Source: Acidobacteriota bacterium (lineage in GTDB: Bacteria; Acidobacteriota; Terriglobia; Terriglobales; Acidobacteriaceae). Taken from it: a stretch of 64,000 nt of DNA. The stretch covers positions 62,001-126,000 of the forward strand of contig JACPYL010000015.1 of assembly GCA_016196065.1 (NCBI GenBank). Direction: 5' to 3'. A program made the position numbers and the translations under genes. Below are positions 45,937-56,414 of this stretch, piece by piece. Position 1 is the first letter of the stretch, and each line of letters begins with the position of its first letter. The notes under the pieces are model-generated. The model had not been told where the DNA came from and made no database searches. It worked only from the letters and a program-made list of their open reading frames with translations.

Positions 45937-48555
45937 CTAGTCGCCGCCCGATCGGGCCGTGAATGCATTTCCCGGCTTGGCGGACGGTTGACAACTGGCC
46001 CAACAGATCAGCCCCGGGATGAGCGGCGTCGAGGCCTCACCATACCTGGGTAGAATTCGAATCGCATAACCGTACATGCCACTACCGGCAATTTGCTGGT
46101 AGTAGCAGCGATACGTGTAGCCTCCCTGTCCATCCTGCGATGTGACCACCATCGGAGTAGTCATCGGATTGGAAATTTCAGAGTCGGCAGTCACTCGTCC
46201 GGTGAGGACCTCCACGGACACGTCGTCCGGGGTCAGTCGGTTGAGCCGGACGTGAGCCGAAATTTCCAGTTGCTCGCCGAGGCCCACTTCGTCAAGATCA
46301 CTCTGAACGGAAACGATTTCCAGAAAGGGCCATGCTTCCCGCGTTCGCTCTAACCAGGTGGCATAGTGCCTGCTTTTCGTGCCATTGTCCTCGTCAAGAA
46401 CTCGGTAGCGGTGGTCGGCGGAGAGATAACGGTCATTGGCATACTCCATGACCATCCGATGCATATTGAATTCCGGACAGAGCGTGGCGATGGAGGTTTT
46501 CATGCGCGCCACCCATTTCGTGGGCACACCGTCCGCGCGCCGGTCATAAAAGGTCGGCACAATTTCACGTTCCAGAGTCTCGTATAAGGCTTCGGCTTCC
46601 ACCTGGACCTGATACTCGGAATCGCTGTAGGTTTCGCCGTTGCCAATGGACCAACCGACATCGACTCCCTGGTCTCGACCCATCTGCCATGCTTCGTCCC
46701 ACCAGCCGTCGAGTGTGCTCAGGTTCAAAACACCGTTGGCTTGGGCTTTCATCCCGCTGGTTCCGCTCGCTTCGAGCGGGCGAAGTGGAGTGTTGAGCCA
46801 GACGTCACATCCCTGCACCATGTAGCGGGCGACGGCCATATCGTAGTTTTCGAGGAACACGAGTTTCGAGCGGAAAGCCGGCCGGTTGGCGAGTTCGATG
46901 AGAGACTGGATCAGCTCCTTTCCGAGGTTGTCGTGGGGATGAGCCTTTCCTGCATAGAGGATCTGCACGGGCCGCTGCGGATCGTTGAGCAGGCGGAGCA
47001 ATCGTTCTGGATCTCGGATCAACAGGTTTGCGCGCTTGTAGGAGGCAAAGCGCCGTCCGAAACCGATCGTCAGCGCGTCCGGGCTCAGGACTTCATCGGC
47101 GGAATCGATGGTAGTTTGCGGAGCATTCCGCTTCCGCAACTGCTCGCGCAGACATTTTCGAGCATACGCAACCAGCCGTTCTCTACGCCGCTCATGAGTC
47201 TTCCACAACTCGACCCCAGGTATGGATTGGGCGCGTTTCCAGAGATTGGCATCGGCCGGTTCCTCGCGCCACTTGGGTCCCAGATAGCGGTCGTAGAGTT
47301 GGTTCATCTCAAGGGAAACCCAGCTTCGGAAATGCACTCCGTTGGTGACGTGGCCGATTGGAATCTCTTCCTCGGGAACGCCGTTCCAGATTTGCTTCCA
47401 CATCCCTCGCGACACGCGTCCATGAAGCTTGCTGACACCATTGCTCGAAGAGGCCAGACGTAATGCCAGCACGGTCATGCAGAAGTCCTCGGAATGGTTC
47501 GCCGGATTTTGCCGTCCCAGCGCCATGAATTCTGAGGTGCTGATACTGAGTTCACGTGCGAAGTCGGAAAAATATCGTTCAATGAGTGCTGACGGAAAGT
47601 AGTCGTGTCCCGCGGCTACGGGAGTGTGTGTTGTGAAGATCAGGCTCGCGGATGCCAATACCCGCGCTTCATGAAACGACATCTGCCGCATCTGCATCAG
47701 CCGTCGGACGCGCTCCAGACTGAGGAATGCAGAGTGTCCTTCATTCATGTGATAGACGGTCGGTTCCAATCCCATCGCTTCCAGAGCGCGATAGCCTCCG
47801 ATCCCGAGGAGGATTTCCTGCCGCATCCGCATCTCCAAATCCCCGCCATAGAGCTGATGGGTGATTTTCCGGAATTCGCTTTTGTTGGCGGGAATATTCG
47901 TGTCCAGAAGAAAGAGCTTCAGACGCCCGACCCGAGCGCACCACACCTGGGCAGTGACTGATCCATCCGGTAGCGCGACTTGAACCGTCAGGTTCGGTAC
48001 AAGCTCGACGGGCAGAGTATGAAAATCGTTATCTTCGTATGCTTCCTGTTGCCATCCGGCGGCATTCAGATACTGGTGAAAATATCCCTGTTGATAAAGC
48101 AGGCCGACTCCTACCAGAGGCAGTCCAAGATCGCTCGCTGCTTTGACGTGATCGCCCGCCAATACTCCCAATCCGCCCGCAAAGATCGACAGGCATTCCG
48201 TAATACCAAATTCCGCGGAGAAATAGGCAACCAGCAGCTTGTCTTCCTTGGGATGCTCGCGACGATACCAGGAACCTTCGCCGCCCAGGTAGACCGCAAG
48301 TTTTTGTTCCACTCCTTTCAAATGAGCGAGGAAGGAATCGTCTTTAGCCGCGGACTCAAGCGTCGCCTGCTCAACTGCTCCCAGGAGCAGGACAGGGTTG
48401 TGCCCTGACGATTCCCACAGTTGGTCATCCAGACGACGAAAGAGATCGATCGCGGCGTGATCCCAACTCCATCGGAGGTTGTGCGCAAGCGTACTCAATC
48501 CTTGTAGTGGCTCAGGCAGATTGGGTCGGACTTTGAAAGTGGCCAGCGGTTTCAT
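45937..48555 (-). CDS. glgP: Alpha-glucan (glycogen) phosphorylase
   Basis: From ATG 48555 (GAGG eight bases upstream) the product has 872 residues. It begins with the DUF3417 extension (LQGLSTLAHNLRWSWDHAAIDLFRRLD) and continues as a GT35 phosphorylase. The PLP-binding region is PLEASGTSGMKAQANGVLNLSTLDGWWDE. It releases glucose-1-phosphate from alpha-glucan. The C-terminal beta-domain is typical of the archaeal/actinobacterial-type AgpP subgroup. The frame upstream of 48555 is not protein-like. Confidence 0.94.
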   Translation of the reverse strand: MKPLATFKVRPNLPEPLQGLSTLAHNLRWSWDHAAIDLFRRLDDQLWESSGHNPVLLLGAVEQATLESAAKDDSFLAHLKGVEQKLAVYLGGEGSWYRREHPKEDKLLVAYFSAEFGITECLSIFAGGLGVLAGDHVKAASDLGLPLVGVGLLYQQGYFHQYLNAAGWQQEAYEDNDFHTLPVELVPNLTVQVALPDGSVTAQVWCARVGRLKLFLLDTNIPANKSEFRKITHQLYGGDLEMRMRQEILLGIGGYRALEAMGLEPTVYHMNEGHSAFLSLERVRRLMQMRQMSFHEARVLASASLIFTTHTPVAAGHDYFPSALIERYFSDFARELSISTSEFMALGRQNPANHSEDFCMTVLALRLASSSNGVSKLHGRVSRGMWKQIWNGVPEEEIPIGHVTNGVHFRSWVSLEMNQLYDRYLGPKWREEPADANLWKRAQSIPGVELWKTHERRRERLVAYARKCLREQLRKRNAPQTTIDSADEVLSPDALTIGFGRRFASYKRANLLIRDPERLLRLLNDPQRPVQILYAGKAHPHDNLGKELIQSLIELANRPAFRSKLVFLENYDMAVARYMVQGCDVWLNTPLRPLEASGTSGMKAQANGVLNLSTLDGWWDEAWQMGRDQGVDVGWSIGNGETYSDSEYQVQVEAEALYETLEREIVPTFYDRRADGVPTKWVARMKTSIATLCPEFNMHRMVMEYANDRYLSADHRYRVLDEDNGTKSRHYATWLERTREAWPFLEIVSVQSDLDEVGLGEQLEISAHVRLNRLTPDDVSVEVLTGRVTADSEISNPMTTPMVVTSQDGQGGYTYRCYYQQIAGSGMYGYAIRILPRYGEASTPLIPGLICWASCQPSAKPGNAFTARSGGD

Positions 48556-49050
48556 TGAACTACCTCGAAGACGGGAAGGAGTGATTTGCCGGAGGCAGGG
48601 CTTAATCGAAGGCGACGTTCGTTCGGTCCTCGACGGCAATCAGCCTGTGAGCGCTCTGTCAAATTTCTACCAACCCGGCGGCCTATCAGCACTTTGTCCG
48701 TGGGTATCAGTTCCGATCGGGATCTTGCAAAAAAAAGTATTCGATCATTGCTGAAATTCAATAAAACATCAGCCGGTGCTGTTGAATTTTTCAACTGAAG
48801 TTCACCGTGATGTTTGTCAACGGAATCGGTCGCCCGAATGATCTCTATCGGCAACATTGAAGACATTCTTTAACCGAGACAGTTGCTCTGCCTTTCGTTG
48901 CGCCCGGTCTAGATCTGTTTTGTACGAGAGAGTAGTGATGAGGGATTCGGCGAGTCTTCTGTACAAAGATGCTCTGACGGCGGGGAAGTCCCGCAACCAA
49001 AAAAGTTTGCTATACTCGATTTACCTGCTACCGGGAAACCGATCGGCACC
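48556..49050. other. Intergenic region between glgP and the truncated tRNA
   Basis: No convincing gene is seen in these 495 bp. TATACT at 49011-49016 could be the -10 box for the tRNA, about 35 bp upstream of its first base, but no good -35 is found. The region before it is A/T-richer than its neighbours. Confidence 0.5.
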
Positions 49051-49082
49051 GGGGACGTAGTTCAGTTGGTTAGAACGCTGCC
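49051..49082 (+). pseudogene. 5' half of a tRNA-Asp-like gene, cut at the anticodon loop
   Basis: The 32 bases GGGGACG-TA-GTTC-loop-GAAC-G-CTGCC make the acceptor 5' strand, the whole D-arm and the 5' anticodon stem of a tRNA, best matching tRNA-Asp. The sequence then switches to AACTTTATAACTT, with no 3' half in the following 160 bp. The break lies exactly where the anticodon loop should begin, the usual crossover region of tyrosine integrases. Asp identity is probable, not proven, because the anticodon is missing. Confidence 0.8.
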
Positions 49083-49220
49083 AACTTTATAACTTCCCTT
49101 GTTTTCATCCACTTGAATCACTTCCTGTCCACCTTCCTCTCCACCGAAATCCGTCAACTGCGTCAACCTCTTCCATCCTGTCTCTGAATTTGACCGAATC
49201 TTCAGCCCATCGTAATTGTC

Positions 49221-49240
49221 CATCACCACACGAGGTGATG
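49221..49240 (+). promoter_or_regulatory. Hairpin over the integrase ribosome-binding site
   Basis: CATCACC (49221-49227) and GGTGATG (49234-49240) form a 7-bp stem around ACACGA. The right arm contains most of the Shine-Dalgarno GAGGTGA of the integrase gene, so folding would hide it. The regulatory role is inferred. Confidence 0.45.
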
Positions 49241-49245
49241 AACTC

Positions 49246-50481
49246 ATGGCAAGGGTCAAGCAGTATGGCAATCGCGTCAACGTCCTCAAGTACATCAAAG
49301 CCGCCGCCGGTTGGCGCTTTGCCGCTGTCGTCGAAAACCGGGGCAAGGTGGTCCGCGACCACGTCCTGCTCGCTGGACAGGATGAACATCATGCCGAAGG
49401 CACTTACTACATCGAGTGGTATGAGAACGGTAAACGGCACCGCAAGGCCATCGCCGATCTTGCGCACGTGGCCGAAGCGGCGCGGGTCAAGGCCATTGAA
49501 GTAGAGGCGCTCAAAGCAGGTGTGCTGGTTCGGCCCGCGCAACCAGCCGCCGCAACCAACCGCATTGCGCCGAAAACAGCCGTTGACCAGTATCTTGCCA
49601 TGGTCGAGGCGCAGCGTAGCCCCCGGACCTATCTGAGTTACCGTTACACCCTGAAGAAGCTGCTGCTCCCATCGTACGAGAAGGAGTCCGTGGACCAGGT
49701 GACCCGCGAGGACATCCTGACCTTCATGACGCGTTGCTACACCATTGGGCTTGGCCCGCGTACGGTCTATGACAAATTAGTCGTGGTTCTGCAGTTCTTC
49801 AAACGCCAGGGGAAAAGCGGGTTGCTCGCACCGAGCGACTGGCCGAAATACGTTGAAACCATCCGGCCGATTTATGAACTGGAGGAGATTCATGCGATGT
49901 TCAAGCATGCCAAAGACGATGAGGCTCTTTTTCTGAAATTCCTGCTCGTCTCCGGCTTTCGCGACCAGGAAGCGCAACACGTTTCGTGGCGTGACTTCGA
50001 CTTCCGCCACAGTCAGGTACGAGTGACCGCCAAACCGTTGTGGGGATTCCGTCCCAAGAACTGGGAGGAACGAGTGGTGCCCCTTCCGACTCCCTTCGTC
50101 GACCAGCTTCTCAGGGTAAGAGAGGGGCGCAACGCGCAGCTGGCGCAATTGGTCTTCCCCAACAAACGCGGCCGCCCCAATCGGGAGAATGACACGATTG
50201 TGAAGCGGGTCGCCCACCGGGCGGAATTGAACTGTGGACAGTGCGTTACCAGGCACGGCAATCGGTGCGCGGAAGGGCCTTTCTGCCAACTATTTTTCCA
50301 GCACAAATTTCGCCACACGTTTGCTACCGAGCATTTGCGTCATGGAGTGGACATTCGCACCCTTCAGTCCTGGATGGGACACCGTGACATCCAGTCGACC
50401 ATGGTGTATCTGAAAGGCGTCCAATCAAAAGATGCCCTGGCAAAAGTAAACGCAGGCGCTCTTGCGGCGTATGTCGCCTGA
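49246..50481 (+). CDS. Tyrosine recombinase (integrase) with an inserted four-Cys cluster
   Basis: From ATG 49246 (GAGGTGA seven bases upstream) the product has 411 residues. A SAM-like core-binding domain (PRTYLSYRYTLKKLLLPSYE) is followed by the catalytic domain: Arg in LLVSGFRDQEAQHVSW, HKFRHTFATEHL (HxxR), WMGHRDIQST and the Tyr in MVYLKG. A C-x2-C-x7-C-x5-C segment at about residues 328-345, just before HxxR, may bind zinc and is unusual for integrases. Its position beside the cut tRNA supports a role in integration there. Confidence 0.93.
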   Translation: MARVKQYGNRVNVLKYIKAAAGWRFAAVVENRGKVVRDHVLLAGQDEHHAEGTYYIEWYENGKRHRKAIADLAHVAEAARVKAIEVEALKAGVLVRPAQPAAATNRIAPKTAVDQYLAMVEAQRSPRTYLSYRYTLKKLLLPSYEKESVDQVTREDILTFMTRCYTIGLGPRTVYDKLVVVLQFFKRQGKSGLLAPSDWPKYVETIRPIYELEEIHAMFKHAKDDEALFLKFLLVSGFRDQEAQHVSWRDFDFRHSQVRVTAKPLWGFRPKNWEERVVPLPTPFVDQLLRVREGRNAQLAQLVFPNKRGRPNRENDTIVKRVAHRAELNCGQCVTRHGNRCAEGPFCQLFFQHKFRHTFATEHLRHGVDIRTLQSWMGHRDIQSTMVYLKGVQSKDALAKVNAGALAAYVA

Positions 50482-50606
50482 CCGGGCCCGTGGGGAACGC
50501 TGGAGATTGTGCAGACGGTATCTGCAAAATCTTCTCCAATTCGTAAAACCGCGACTATCTCTAGTTTGTACGAATCCACGATAGGGGCATCGCCTCACAA
50601 ATTTGT

Positions 50607-50894
50607 TCAGACAGCAATCCGGCTCAGGCCAGGAGAAGTAACCGCTTGCGGCATCCTGCGGCCCAGCCACTCCGCAACCTGCTTTGGGTCAAATCGCACC
50701 GCCGTGCCTACGCGAAAAGAAGGGATCGCGCTGGCCGCTGCCATTTTGTAAATGTGTTGCCGGGTTACGCCTAGTAGTTTAGCCAACTCGCTCGCTTTTA
50801 AGGCGTGCTCTTTGGATTCGAGCGTCTGCAGTATCTTTGCCGCTCCAGAGACACTGTCGCGTCCCAAACTGAACCGATAAGCCGAGTTCGCCAT
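50607..50894 (-). CDS. Excisionase-like helix-turn-helix protein
   Basis: From ATG 50894 (GGGAG six bases upstream) the product has 95 residues. LKASELAKLLGVTRQHIYKMAAASAIPSFRVGTAVRFDPKQVAEWL is a winged-helix MerR/Xis-type domain as in excisionases. It is transcribed away from the MoxR gene and converges on the integrase. It probably acts as a directionality factor or local repressor. Confidence 0.82.
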   Translation of the reverse strand: MANSAYRFSLGRDSVSGAAKILQTLESKEHALKASELAKLLGVTRQHIYKMAAASAIPSFRVGTAVRFDPKQVAEWLGRRMPQAVTSPGLSRIAV

Positions 50895-51010
50895 AGTCAA
50901 CTCCCAAACACTGCTGAAGATCCGGTTCTACGCCGAACACTGATTTCGGTCAAAACTCAGGGGAATCGATTGCGATTTGACCGAAATTTCATTCCCGATT
51001 ACGTTCTTGA

Positions 51011-52472
<1,462 letters not shown>

Positions 52473-52476
<4 letters not shown>

Positions 52477-53402
52477 AAATCTGTTTGTGTTTGGTGCATG
52501 TGATAACGCTCACGACCGCGCTTGCGCAGGCGGGAGCAGCGCAGGCTGGGCTGCCAAAGGCACAAATTGTCACCCTGAATCTGGACCCGCAAAGTGTCAC
52601 CACCCTGCACTTGCGACGAGGGTTTGTCAGTTCCGTACGGCTGCCCGAGGAGGTCAGTTCCGTCGTGCTGGGAGATCCCGGGGCCTTCAAGGCCGAACAC
52701 TCCGAGGCAGAGCCCCAGTTGGTTTTCTTCAAACCGACCAGCCCAAAGCCGGCCGAAACGAACGCGCTGATTACCACCAAGACGGGGCACGAAGTTTCTT
52801 TAAGCCTGGTGAGCGAAGGTAATTCAGACCGCGGCGGGGCGGTCGATTACGTTCTGAAATACGAGCAGCCACGTAGTGTTCTGATCGGACCGAGCCATTC
52901 CAGCTTCGTCATTGGTGACACAAAGAGCCTCACACAGGAGAGCCCGCCAATCAGCAATGCCCAAGGCAACGCCGTCAGTGACGAACCGGAGTTGCTCAGA
53001 CAACAAAGACTTGAGGCTCCGCACTGGGAGGGTAAACAGTTGCGGGTTGCAGTGGGACGGGCCACCGGGGCCGATGAGCGGATGACAGTAATGTTTTCCG
53101 TTCTCAATTCCTCTCCTAGGACGATCGAATTGTTGCCGCCACAAATACAACTTGCCGGGACATCAAAGGCCAGACATGGGAAGGCGATTAAGTCCGAGCC
53201 GGTGGCCATCAAGGATTACCAAATGACCGCGCGGCGACTGGCGCCCGGTGCAAGGGCGGACGGAGTTGTCATGTTCGAACGTCCCACCTTCAAGGAATCA
53301 AGAGAACGATTGTTACTGCAGGTTGCGCAAGCGGAAGAAGTGGACCGCCCGGTCCTGATGCCGATTACGTTTGTGGCCCCGGCAAAAGGAGCGACGAAAT
53401 GA
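52473..53402 (+). CDS. VirB9/TrbG-like periplasmic protein
   Basis: The 309-residue protein has a signal peptide and the VirB9-like N-terminal strand pattern (VTLNLDPQSVTTLHLRRGFVSSVRLPEEVSSVVLGDPGAFKAE; LITTKTGHEVSLSLVSEG). It is shorter than classical VirB9 at the C-terminus and has a Ser/Thr-rich middle. VirB9 forms the outer-membrane core with VirB10, which is encoded directly downstream with an overlapping start. Confidence 0.75.
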
Positions 53403-54751
53403 TCCACCCAAACGGACAGAGCGGCAACGGAAGCGGTTCAACGATTCAAGAGTCAGCGGCAAGCGAATCGGTCATCGCCGCACCCGCAGTCGGAGACGCA
53501 CTCGGGACGGGGCCGGAACTCGCGACAAGGGCAAAGCAGCGTACCAGACAGCAGTTCCAACAGAACCGGTTCGTGATCATCGCGGCCGGCGCGCTTGTAG
53601 TCGCTTTGCTGATCTTCGTTGCTACGTCGATGCCCAGCAAGCGCTCAGTTCCGAAATCAAAGAACGGTGCGGCCACCACCACGCAGGACGCGACGCCCGA
53701 AAGCAGCGCCACGCCTGGTGATAGGAGCCTTTTTCCTATCACTGATTCTGGCCGGCCCGCCACAAAAGAGACGCACGAAGGATTTCTGAACGAACGAGAT
53801 CTGCAGCGGACGGCAACCGGGCGGCCAACTCCCGGTATGCCTCGTGCAGGACAGGGAAATGCAGACGGAACGTTGGCATCCATACCGCCTTTCGGAGAGC
53901 AGCAGAACTGGCAAGCGCCGCCTTACCAGCCGCAGACAAGCGCAAACAATGTGACTGACGTCGCTGAACCAAGCAAGACGGAGCGTGAAGCGTTGGAAAA
54001 GTCCTCGCTAGTTTATGTGCGCAGCATTTCTGCGCTCCACGGTAATTCTCGCAACGGGGAAATATCCAGTGACCCAGGTCCGGATATTGGCTTGGGGCTG
54101 GCCACGGGAACGCGATTGCGGGCGCGCCTCGAATCAGCTGCAAGCACGGCGGTGCGCACTCCGGTGCTGGCCGTGATCGAATACACCTACGAGCGCGACG
54201 GGGAGATCGTTGTCCCCGCCGGAGCGAGAGTGGTTGGACACCTGCAGGACGCGGACCGCTCAGGCTACGTGCGCATCGAGTTCGACTCACTGATAATGCC
54301 CGATGGTGCGGCCATGCCAATCCAAGCCGTTGCCACGGATCTGGAAATGCGCCCACTTAAGGGAAAAGTCGAGGGGAAAAACACGGGTAAGAACGTGTTG
54401 GTCCGGTCATTGTCGGGCATCGGCCAGGTTGGGGCCACCTTGCTCGGACGCGGCAATTTGAACCAGCCTCTAAGCGAGTCGGACCTTGTGCGAGAGAGGG
54501 TCAGCAACAACATCGGCGAGGCCGGTGATGAGCAAATATCGAGGATGGCAGTGACCCAGCACATCGTAGTTACGATCTCGGCCGATACTCCGATCTACGT
54601 TGTGCTGGAGCAGACACCGAAGTCGAGCGCAGCTCGAACCCAATCAGGGCTGCACAGTACCCAGCTAGCTGACTCGCTGAACGCTGACGAACTTCGACAG
54701 TTGCTACAGCTGCAGCGCGAACTGAGTCAGTCGAGTACAACAACGCGATGA
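53399..54751 (+). CDS. VirB10/TrbI-like channel protein
   Basis: The 450-residue protein has a cytoplasmic head, one membrane helix (residues about 58-77), a Pro/Gln/Ala-rich linker and a C-terminal TrbI beta-barrel domain (LGLATGTRLRARLESAAST, VVPAGARVVGHLQDADRSGYVRIEFDSLIMPDG). VirB10 spans both membranes and gates the channel. It is translationally coupled to the VirB9-like gene. Confidence 0.9.
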   Translation: MIHPNGQSGNGSGSTIQESAASESVIAAPAVGDALGTGPELATRAKQRTRQQFQQNRFVIIAAGALVVALLIFVATSMPSKRSVPKSKNGAATTTQDATPESSATPGDRSLFPITDSGRPATKETHEGFLNERDLQRTATGRPTPGMPRAGQGNADGTLASIPPFGEQQNWQAPPYQPQTSANNVTDVAEPSKTEREALEKSSLVYVRSISALHGNSRNGEISSDPGPDIGLGLATGTRLRARLESAASTAVRTPVLAVIEYTYERDGEIVVPAGARVVGHLQDADRSGYVRIEFDSLIMPDGAAMPIQAVATDLEMRPLKGKVEGKNTGKNVLVRSLSGIGQVGATLLGRGNLNQPLSESDLVRERVSNNIGEAGDEQISRMAVTQHIVVTISADTPIYVVLEQTPKSSAARTQSGLHSTQLADSLNADELRQLLQLQRELSQSSTTTR

Positions 54752-54869
54752 TGAAAAGCGATAGAGAGGCGCAACGAGGAAGACGCCGGTCTAGTTGACA
54801 CCGGAACCGTCATCGTACGAACCGAGTTTCGCGATTACTTCCGATTTGCCGACAATCCGAGAGTTGGCT

Positions 54870-56414
54870 CTACTGTGGTTTGCGCTTCAGCGGCTTGCCA
54901 ATCGCGAGCAGGAAAATGGCACTTTTGTCTTTTGCGTGTGGGGAAAAGAAGTTAACTACATCATCGTCGAAGAAGGTCAGCCCGGTCGCACCCAGGTGCT
55001 GGGCATACGCAGCCAGGTAGATCCTGCCGCCGATGGCACCCGCCTCGAGCTGGACGGCCCGGTAGCCGCGATTTCCATATTGCTCCAGATTGCGTTTTAA
55101 GTCGGCGAGAAAGAAGATGTCCACGCAGGCGTCCGCCGGCAGTTCCTGCCCCAGACCAAGATGATGGGCCTCGGCGCGGAATTGTCCCTCCTTCAAAAGC
55201 TCCAGGGTGTTCGGCTCACGCCGGAAGAGGTATGCGCCCGGCTTAAGCCCCTGCACCGCATGCACGATTAGGTACAGATCGTTCAGCTGCGCGCCCGGAG
55301 GCTCAAGGAAGTCAGCCGGAAGACCTCGCGTGGCGTAGTCGAGAATGGTAGAAAGTTGTGCCAGTGTAATGGACGCCGCCTTATCGAACGTTCGGGTAGA
55401 GCCGCGGCGCAGGATCACCTGCTCGATCGTGTCCTTCGTTTGTTCTTCTTCCGGCAGGCGCGGAAGGCGAACTGCCTCGCCCGCCGGAGCGGAAGATGCA
55501 AGGACTGGTGGCTTGGCGCGCCACTGATTTACTTCCTCTACAGACTCAAGCGAAGACGCGTCGTGCATCTCAAGCATGGCGGGATATTCGACTTCGTGCT
55601 GTGAAAGCGGGATTGTTTCCAAGCCAAGCGCCTGAGCCTCTCTCGGTGGCGGCAGCGAACTCTCCGATGTGCGCCCGATCGGTACGAGACACAACGAAAC
55701 CTCACGCCGCGTATCGAGATCAAGTAGGCGGTTCACCTCGGCGTCCACGAAGCCGAGCACGATCTCGGCGGGCAGTCCTGAAGCCGCAGAAACCGCCAGC
55801 GTGTTTGCCAGCAGCGTGCCGTTGTCCCAACCAAAATGGCGATAGGTGCGCGCCTGGTATTTCCAGGCATTCCGCCAGTAGATCCCGGTGCAGATGATCG
55901 TCGCGGGCGCGTGAGCCACCGCGGGCACCATCGCCGTCGCCTGAGCCAGGTTTCCGCGAAAATCGCCTTGTCGCAGAAGCCGTAGCGACACATCTGATGG
56001 ATTGAAGTGATACACGCCGGCATCCAAACCCGAAAGATCGCTACTCACGACGTACAGTTCGATCTCATAGAGAGCTCCCGTGCAAGCTGCAGCGCGAAAG
56101 TAGATTTCGCCACCTGGATATGCACGCTGTTTGGTAATCCCCGCCGAAAAATAGAGGATGCGGGCCAGATCCTGAAGGTCAGGGACCGATTCAGTCCGCG
56201 ACGAGGGCTCTCGCACTGAAATCGCGGAGAGCGCCGCCACCCCTGTTTGCGGCACGTCGCGCGGCAGTGGAAGAGGCTCTATCTTTGGGTAGATTTTGAA
56301 AGGCTGCGGCCGATTCGCCCAGTCCAGGAAATGAGGATGGTTACGAATACTCCAGTAGGAGTGCTTCGTGCCATCGTGATACTTCCAAGTCGCCTCGATG
56401 TCGCGGTTGTTCAT
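54870..56414 (-). CDS. SagB-type dehydrogenase with two nitroreductase domains
   Basis: The 514-residue protein carries two FMN-dependent nitroreductase-fold halves: residues about 65-245 (SAGITKQRAYPGGEIYFRAAACTGALYEIELYVV) and about 320-510 (VILRRGSTRTFDKAASITLAQLSTILDYATRG; YGNRGYRAVQLEAGAIGGRIYLAAYAQHLG). This is the SagB/ThcOx family, which oxidises azolines in ribosomally made peptides but also occurs alone. It is antiparallel to the secretion genes and no cyclodehydratase or precursor peptide is recognised, so it is probably cargo. Confidence 0.88.
   Translation of the reverse strand: MNNRDIEATWKYHDGTKHSYWSIRNHPHFLDWANRPQPFKIYPKIEPLPLPRDVPQTGVAALSAISVREPSSRTESVPDLQDLARILYFSAGITKQRAYPGGEIYFRAAACTGALYEIELYVVSSDLSGLDAGVYHFNPSDVSLRLLRQGDFRGNLAQATAMVPAVAHAPATIICTGIYWRNAWKYQARTYRHFGWDNGTLLANTLAVSAASGLPAEIVLGFVDAEVNRLLDLDTRREVSLCLVPIGRTSESSLPPPREAQALGLETIPLSQHEVEYPAMLEMHDASSLESVEEVNQWRAKPPVLASSAPAGEAVRLPRLPEEEQTKDTIEQVILRRGSTRTFDKAASITLAQLSTILDYATRGLPADFLEPPGAQLNDLYLIVHAVQGLKPGAYLFRREPNTLELLKEGQFRAEAHHLGLGQELPADACVDIFFLADLKRNLEQYGNRGYRAVQLEAGAIGGRIYLAAYAQHLGATGLTFFDDDVVNFFSPHAKDKSAIFLLAIGKPLKRKPQ

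Noticed and set aside
48552-48866. A 104-codon minus-strand frame upstream of glgP
   Set aside because: It overlaps the glgP start in another frame, has no family features and no ribosome-binding site.
49083-49245. A group I intron in the tRNA anticodon loop
   Set aside because: No 3' half of the tRNA follows within a plausible distance and an integrase gene begins at once.
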